Source of the DNA: Thuidium tamariscinum
Lineage: Eukaryota > Streptophyta > Bryopsida > Hypnales > Thuidiaceae
Direction of reading: 5' to 3'
Assembly: GCA_947034885.2 (NCBI GenBank)
Contig: OX344750.2
Location: 6,368,501-6,432,500, forward strand
DNA length: 64,000 bases
Shown: positions 57,061-64,000 of the stretch, piece after piece
Layout: every line of letters begins with the position of its first letter
How positions within the stretch are numbered: position 1 is the stretch's first letter
The notes under the pieces: generated by a model
What the model was told of the DNA's origin: nothing
Seen by the model: the letters and a program-made list of their open reading frames with translations, nothing else
The model's database searches: none
Translations under genes and position numbers: made by a program

Positions 57061-59280
57061 TGGAGCCAAGCCTGGAATCCTTTAGACACTACAGGGACGA
57101 GTTTGCAGGAGCGTCGCCACCAAACCTCGAAGGCTTTCTGCAAGTTGGGGCAGTCGCACGTCTCCGGTGCTCGAGAATCGGTCAAACCACCGACGACAGC
57201 AAAATGCTCGGCTGCTGCTGCTGCTTCGATGGGAGCTTCAAAATGGTTTGGCTGAAACCTTCCTCCACCACCTGCCAGGAGTTTCCATTCAATTAGCAAG
57301 TGCTGTGAAAATGGGAAGGAGTCACTTCAAGAGGAAGTAGCGGTTGCAGCACATCTTCAATTATACTGCAATGACTTTATAATTTCCATACTTTGCCTCA
57401 TACTCATTGTCTACTGCAAACCATTGCTGTAAATGTTGCATACCCTTATGCAAAGGCATGGAACCGATGACTGATTTGTTGTAAGAATTATTGCAATCTC
57501 AAGTGGTTGCAAATACATTGCATAATGGTGTTCTAAACCATTGCAAAATTGTTAACAGATTTCTGGTAAGCTGTAGCTGTAGCTTACCATTGTGGTTAGA
57601 ATTCGGAGTCTGCCCTCATGCCACTGCTGAAATTTTTGAAATCTTTTCCTAAACAAAGACAAGTAAGAAATAGTGAGAGCAACTGAAAGTACATTTTCCA
57701 GACAAAATATGAATTTGTGATGAATTTTTGAAGTGACCCGTTCAAATGAGTCTGTAGGCTACCCCACAACCAACAAAAACTATATCCAATATGTTCAACT
57801 TAATTACCTGAAGCCGTCACAATAACTTCTACTGTAGAAGGCCCATGAAAAGTCAATTCTTACAATGATTTACACTAAAAAAGTTGGGTGTTCCTAAAGA
57901 GGTCACTAATCACTCCATTGGTGTTAGATTAGGCATTGATTATGGCTTGAAAAACTATCATGGGATCAATAGGTGTCTGTCATGGATCATTTGACCACAA
58001 TGGGTTGTTCTACCTTAGTCCTTGCCAAACTGTTGCAAAAACTAAGTTATTGCAATCTCAGTCCTCTGCAATAGTAAGTTCTGGAGCTCTTCAATCACGG
58101 AATCTAGACAATTCCTAGACAATGTTTCAGGAAGAAAAACATGGGCATTTAATTAGATCTGGTAGCTCGGAAATTGCTGACTTGCAGAGTTGATTTGGCT
58201 GACCTATTTGTCCAAGTTGCGGCAGCACCCTTGCATCCATGCAAAATCAACCACGAGGGGTTGCAACCAGGTTGTCATCGGCCATGCCACAGTCGATCAA
58301 AATGCCCACCAGCCAGTGCAGGTTATCCGCCTGCCGAGCCATCTCCACCAGCATGCCACCCTCTCAACATTAGTTTTTAATGGACTGGAAAGGACCTCCA
58401 TTACAGATGGAGAATCACAGTTCTCATGTTACCTCAGCTGCCAAACCAGCCAACGAAATAGGACCGACACAAACTCAAGAATCCTGAACTTCCGCATTGC
58501 TTTCGAGCATCTAGCTTTGTTCCTCCAATGCAGTGGCTTCAAGAGCAAACCTCGTAGGTCTTAACATGTGCATGAAGGGCAAAAAAATTAGGGAGAAACT
58601 GATGCTAGATAGCCAGCATGATGTGATTTTCAACCCCATGAACTTGAAATACCATTGCATTATTCGCGCTCCGATGTCCAATTCCTGGATGATGGAGGGT
58701 TCAAAATTTACTACTTGGGTGAAAGTCATCGTCATTTGTGAAAATACTTTATGTTGTTGTCCTATCTAATGATTGGATTTGATGTTACTAAAGGACATAT
58801 ATATTTTTCTAAAATAACAAATGTGGGAGTATATCAAGTGGTTGACCAAGCTAAAATTGCATTGACTGTAGTTCAAAAGAGGATTTGCAAAAATGAGGTC
58901 ATAGATTTCAAGAATATAAAAATTTCAAAAATCACCATGGCAAGAAAACCTTACTTCAAATCCATTCAACAAATTGTACTGAAAAAATGACAATATTTTC
59001 CTTGTAATTGAATTTACAAGCAATTTTGAAATTTCCTTTCAAAAATCATAGAAAAGCATTGGTGAATCCAACGGTATGAATGGAATCTAAAATTGAAGCT
59101 CTACAACTTTTATTTGTATAGCAAATCCAAAATATTTATTTCTTCCACATAGTACTCTGTAATGATTTTTCCCAAATCGTCAGATTTGGAAAAAATCCAG
59201 ACGTTCAGGGGTTAATCAGTTCTAACTGAGTTCCTAAGCCTATTGCAAATGGGGTTTAAATAAAAACCCTCAGAAGGAGA
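57061..59280. other. Mixed-composition intergenic DNA
   Basis: Two GC-richer islands (57060-57300 and 58160-58560) carry open frames on both strands without domains. A TTCAGGGGTTAA end like those of the TTAA elements occurs at 59203-59214, but its partner end was not found. No gene is supported. Confidence 0.35.
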
Positions 59281-62059
59281 GATATTCCATGCTCTCGCGA
59301 GGTGTCACAGAGGGCCTGATGGAGAAAATAACAAAAGGTCATAAAGAGAAAATTTCAGGGAAAGATAATTGTGTACCAGCACAAATAGACGGAATAGGGA
59401 GACGAGGCAGCCATAGCAAGCTCGATACAAACTCTCTTTGCTCACATCCACTGTGTTCTTGTTCTGCGACATGTTTTCTCGAAGCATCCTTGAAACTCGA
59501 GAGCCTAGTCATCAGTCCCTGGAATTCAAAATGACCAACATGCCAACATCCCCGAGCTTCATGCACTTCATTAGATAAACTAACGTTCCTTCGGAGAATT
59601 TGAAAGACGATTTTCTAAACCATGAAAATATAAATCTGACGTGCGGCACAATTTAATTTACTTTCCTTTCATTTGACGAAAATAATTACAACCCAACGCA
59701 AAGAGATTCAAAATTTAAGAAGCTGTATTTACTTGTGAAAGTTCAGTCATCATGAAGTCTTGCAGAAAATCATGCTCACCCTATCTCACCTAACTCATTA
59801 AGCTTGGTATAGGAAGGTTAAAATCAAAGTACTTCCTTGTCATGAAGTCTGAGCACATGGCAATCATCATTGGCTTCAGATAATCACTTGAATTATGACA
59901 TTGAGTGGAACTGCAGATCAATGCTTAACCAAAAAACAAATGAAGATAAGAAAGCCTACCTCAGGCAATACATGAAGTGATCACTCATACAAAAATCAGC
60001 TGCATGAATTAATAGCCGAGCTAGACAAAGAAGGACCAGTACATTTGTCTTTCTCAACACATGCCACTAGAGAGGCACTGTCAAACTACCTCAATTTCAG
60101 AAAGCAAAGACTAAAAGAGGCTAACGGTGGCTCCATCGTCACACTATTAACTCTCCTTACAACAATGGGTATACCCGCAAAACCTCACAATTGTCAAACT
60201 CTTAACTTTAAGCAAACAGAGATCAAAATTTTGAACAGAAGCTCAACGAAACCAACCCATTTGCTTGGATTAATAATGTTATGATACAGCAAGCACAAAA
60301 ATCGTGCAAGTGGGTACGGGCTGAATTAGTACAATTGGTGACGGCTTGCAAAAGGCGAACGAGGAGGTCCTTGGAGTTGGAGCTCTCAGGACCAGGGCAA
60401 CGCTTCATCACATCACATGAGCGGCCACGCTTACACTCTCCAACTGCAGCTGCTCCATAAGTGCCGTCACCTTCTCTTCCTCGTCATCTGCCCAGGGTAG
60501 CACCTCAAGATACTCCAGCCATGAAACACGCCGCCCTCAAACATGATGTGCGCAGACAGTTGCATCATCACAATGACGGTAAACAAATGTTCACACATTT
60601 TCAGAACGGTTCTTCCGCACTTGGTGTTAGCAACGTGGATCTATGCAAAAGATGACTATGATTCCAATCCTAACACACTTGCTACCCCCATTCGTAACAC
60701 CTTGTTGAACAGACTGCTTGCATCACTTTAAACATGCTTGTGTAGGAGTGATTTTGGGAAGGGAAAAATAGTTGTGGAGAGATCTTAGGGTAAAAGAGCC
60801 AAATCTGTTGAACTTTTCTCACTACAAATGGATTTCACTTGCAATTTCAGAGCGGGAGGTTGTAGACCATTAAATAATAGTAGACAACAGATTAGTCCCA
60901 CGACTTGCTAATTAGTCTAGCGAAGTGTATGAAGAGATGATTTTATTGTTGACAAAGAGGTTAGAGCAAGAGGCGAAATCAGGTCCAGAACGGTTTAGCA
61001 TACTCTCTCATAAGCTTCACAAATCATTGTTAGATAAAGTAAAACATTTCGATTTAATTGCCAAAAGATTCTTCATTAAATTGAAATCCACTCATCCCTA
61101 TCTTTTGCACTGCGTTTAGGGTCCCAGGATGCACTTCGACGTGTGGAACATAATTGTCAAATCAGATCTCTACACAATATGAGAGATCCTGGGTATGTAG
61201 GGCGAATCAGCAATTCCTGAGTCTACAGGTGGAGAGTGCTGAGTTATACGAGGCAGAGTTTTCTTTACTCATTTTCCTCACTAGCGTGACTCCAAGAAAT
61301 TGATGGAGGCACACAGTCCTGGTGACTTTTGCATAAGATTTCGGTACACATACTACAGTTTCTAGAAATTCACAGCAAAACTTCATTCAAGTCTGGCAAT
61401 AATGATCAGAATTTCGTCCTTCAAACTCCTATAAGCCAGAAAATTTGTCAAGACCCTGACAAATTTTAGCACCACAAAAAGGAACAACTGAGTGAGAGTG
61501 TAGCCTGCAAACCTTGAGAATGCCCAGAATGGGACACACATATCCATGAGTAGGTCATAGAGCCAGGAACACTTGCACGAGTCGAGAGACGGTAATCGTA
61601 GACGTTCTCCATCACCGCACGAAGAGGCAGCAAGGTATAGCAAAAGTGACAAAAACGGTTGGTTCTAGCCATGTCAAACGCATTGATAGTGGATTGCAAA
61701 ACCTCGGATCGATTCAAAACTCAGCTGCTGAATGAAAGAAAACTGATGTCCTTGACAATAGAGCATCCATTGACTGGTCAGATCAACAAGACAATCCGAG
61801 GCGTTGCAACAATGCAGCCCTCATTGCGTTTCAACATTGGCTAGAAATAACCGGTTTGGTCAAGTGTTTTCCGGACGACCCACAACGCCAAGCGAACTTG
61901 AACAGCAACTCGCTACATAGTGCCGATGCTCGCCGCCCTGACAAAACAAAAGCCATTCGAGCTCTCACAAAAATTCCATATGGAGCAACCAGCGGATAGA
62001 TCTCGGGACCTCGGAAACTCGGAAGTATCCGCGTTCAGGACTGAAGCAAGATAGAAACC
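59281..62059 (-). other. Genic-composition region; possible decayed gene on the minus strand
   Basis: Short minus-strand frames follow one another at 60650-60230. One reads through LEVLPWADDEEEKVTALMEQ to a stop near 60418; an overlapping frame continues SCDVMKRCPGPESSN to about 60225. The change of frame between adjacent protein-like stretches suggests an old gene broken by indels, or short exons. I do not recognise the family. Nothing supported was found in 60660-62059. Confidence 0.25.
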
Positions 62060-62166
62060 GTGTCCTAACAATAGAGGAACCAAAAAAAAAATTTATACAC
62101 ATCTGAAAGGTGAAGATTCTACAGTAAAGTGATCCATCATAATTCAAACAGAGAAATGCAACAAAC

Positions 62167-63895
62167 CTGGGGTTCACTTTATAAAGGCCAAGCACAAGAG
62201 GCACAAGAAACAACAACGGGCTCCATTCTTCTGGAGGCTCTCCCCACTTCGAACACAATAACGATACATCTTCCACGCATAAGACTGGTGCACCCATCTC
62301 TCACCTCTGCTTCTCCAGAAACAGCATAAACAGAAAATGGTAATGCTCGCTTCGACCCAATCTTGTGGCTCTGATTTCTGTCGGCCTTAGACAGCGCTTC
62401 CAAGGTCCTACAAAGAGCGTAAGGACCAAGCCAAGAACCCGCAGCCAAGCCAAACGGGGTACCCGCCTCCAGCAAATTGTGGATCGAGAAGGAGCACGAC
62501 TCAGAGTCACCAAAGCTTTGCAAGATTTGCAGGTACTCTTGCGAAGGTGGCTGAGCAACAGAAAATAACGAAGCTTAAAACACGGCATGAGTACAACATA
62601 AAGCTTAACCAGACCAAGATTTAAACGCCCAGCATCAACACCACCGGATGAATTACACTCAAAGACTTGCAAAAACACCAAAGGATCAAATGCGCAGCAG
62701 CAGCGTTGGAAAAAAATGAGAGACACCAACCTGTCCAGGATCCCATCGCCATGACCGACCCAAACAGTGGCAAACAAGGGCCTGCATCACAGCCGCAAGT
62801 CAGATACTGCAGAAACAAGTAACGGACTGTTCACAATGACGCAACCGATTCCAGCCCGAAAAAAATTCGGCAGCATACCACTGAAACAAGTACAAGCTGC
62901 GGCTATTTAGAAGAGCAACGCAATGCTCAGGTCCTACTGCAAATAATTACAGGAGTACCTGAGCTAAAAGCATCTGGCCGCAGCGTAACATGCATCCCCA
63001 CCCTACATCGCTCGTCAATTTCGACTGGCCCACACATTCAAAACCTGCTGAAACAAATCAAAACGAAGCATTCAAAAGGACAACCCAAGCTGTGGCTCAT
63101 GCCCTAATCTCATAAAAAAACGACAAAGATAAAAGAAAAAGAGGAGATACAACTGCTGCTCAAACTAAGGCTGTTCAAACCCGCCAACAACGCGGTCACT
63201 GCAGACACGAACTCAAACAAGCCAAAAGCGAAACAAACCTTTCCGGTATGTGATCCAGATTCGGGAACTGAAATCAAGGAGAAACTCCTCAAAAGCTTGA
63301 GCCGACGCAGCTTCATTGCTGGAATCTGCAGAAACCTTGTAGCACAATCCCAAAACCCAAATCTCACTCCCCGATGAAGCGTTGGCTGCTGTGTACCATC
63401 TGTGCCCCAGCAGACGCTCCTGCAGACGCCGCATAGAGCCGCAACTCACCACTCGCCTTACCACCTCCAGCGCCCCTGCTTGTAGTACCAGCTCAATAAT
63501 GTAATAAAACACCCACCGACCCTCCCCTGTATCACTTCGGCACTATGCAGCTACCAATATCGTGTCTGAAGTTCGATCAATCCACCAAGTCAAGCGCCCT
63601 TTCTCTGCTCGAGTAAACCGCTTATAACACCTACTCCTCAACATGCACGCTCTTCCGCCGAGGATTAACTTCTTCGCACAACCTCCTCGCCGAAACTAAA
63701 ATTTTCGCTGTGACAAAACATGCACGAAACAAAGCAAAACTTCAAACCAATGCTTTTTGCAGGCACAGTCGTGCATACTCAGGGACTCATTACATCACTA
63801 AAACCCTAACTCCGACAATTCAAGAAAAACGTAGCCAGAAATATCCAGATATTCACGATCTTTGCCTGGTCAGTCACAGAAAAGCCACGGTACAT
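62167..63895 (-). pseudogene. ATG4: Partial ATG4 copy, frameshifted and missing its 3' exons
   Basis: Counterparts of four ATG4 exons are present: 63434-63239 (same encoded protein as the intact copy), 63044-62959, 62781-62731 and 62550-62167. The last is 384 rather than 386 bases. A 2-base net loss near 62290-62310 shifts the frame after VSGEAE, so the rest of the protease core is out of frame. Changes also include Ser to Cys after GWGCMLR, Arg to Trp in the third exon, and Asp to Tyr in the LGLDKVNPR block. The exons with the catalytic Asp and His, and the C-terminus, are not found to the left. Similarity with 35457-37195 extends over introns, so this is a DNA duplication, not a retrocopy. 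Transcription is possible but a working protease is not. Confidence 0.85.
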
Positions 63896-64000
63896 TACAT
63901 TCAGCAGCAGACTGTCACACTGCCTCCCAGCGGATGAAATGGTGTGGGATATCCCACACCATTCCATCCAGCACCAATGGTATTCCACTCCAATCAGTAA
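63889..64000 (-). repeat. Repeat end abutting the ATG4 copy, inverted match to 962-1070
   Basis: Similarity to the intact ATG4 locus stops at about 63890, after CAGTCACAGAAAAGC. The remaining 110 bases match the reverse complement of 962-1070, including the palindrome GGTGTGGGATATCCCACACC. The element continues beyond the window. Confidence 0.75.

Overview
The window is AT-rich nuclear DNA of a land plant. The gene families are eukaryotic and plant-like: an A20/AN1 stress-associated protein, an ATG4 whose C-terminus matches the plant form, GT-AG introns, long GC-richer leaders, and no operons or ribosome binding sites. The species cannot be named from sequence. The wide AT-rich spacers full of short non-autonomous DNA transposons, including a family inserted at TTAA, would fit a non-flowering lineage, but that is inference.

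Genes, left to right. (1) 4025-4606 (+): an intron-free A20/AN1 zinc-finger protein behind a roughly 1 kb GC-rich promoter/leader, followed by a degenerate 415-bp tandem duplication. (2) 21789-24055 (+): a two-exon CCDC22 homologue, a subunit of the Commander/CCC endosomal recycling complex in animals. (3) 26275-28295 (+): a six-exon gene whose spliced product combines a probable organelle-targeting N-terminus, a region resembling the SRP54/Ffh M domain, and a C-terminal SEC-C zinc motif. (4) 33831 to about 37.5 kb (-): an ATG4 autophagy protease gene. Eight exons splice in frame with the Cys-Asp-His triad and a C-terminal WQML motif; the first coding exon is unresolved. (5) 62167-63895 (-): a partial second copy of ATG4, with a frameshift and without the 3' exons. 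A repeat end also present near base 960 truncates it at the window edge.

Repeats fill most of the rest. There are TTAA-flanked elements (9571-10213, 18023-18967, 42484-45996), a 730-bp family with 4-bp target duplications (14332-15066, 43621-44352, 44546-45274), and a CACTA-like element carrying a large near-perfect palindrome (39598-41551). There is also a mini-CACTA hairpin (52263-52434), TA-flanked MITEs (29061-29333, 30796-31067, 47680-47951, 55933-56318), a TAA-flanked MITE (11425-11680), a hAT-like element (46749-48223), and a tandem array (31.3-33.1 kb). At 41.8-46.1 kb the elements are nested three deep. The 14.3-kb copy preserves the empty site, so the TTAA insertion can be read directly from the window.

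The genes are not functionally clustered. Each acts on its own, in stress response, endosomal trafficking, a probable organellar role, and autophagy. No tRNA, rRNA, CRISPR array or transposase reading frame was found.
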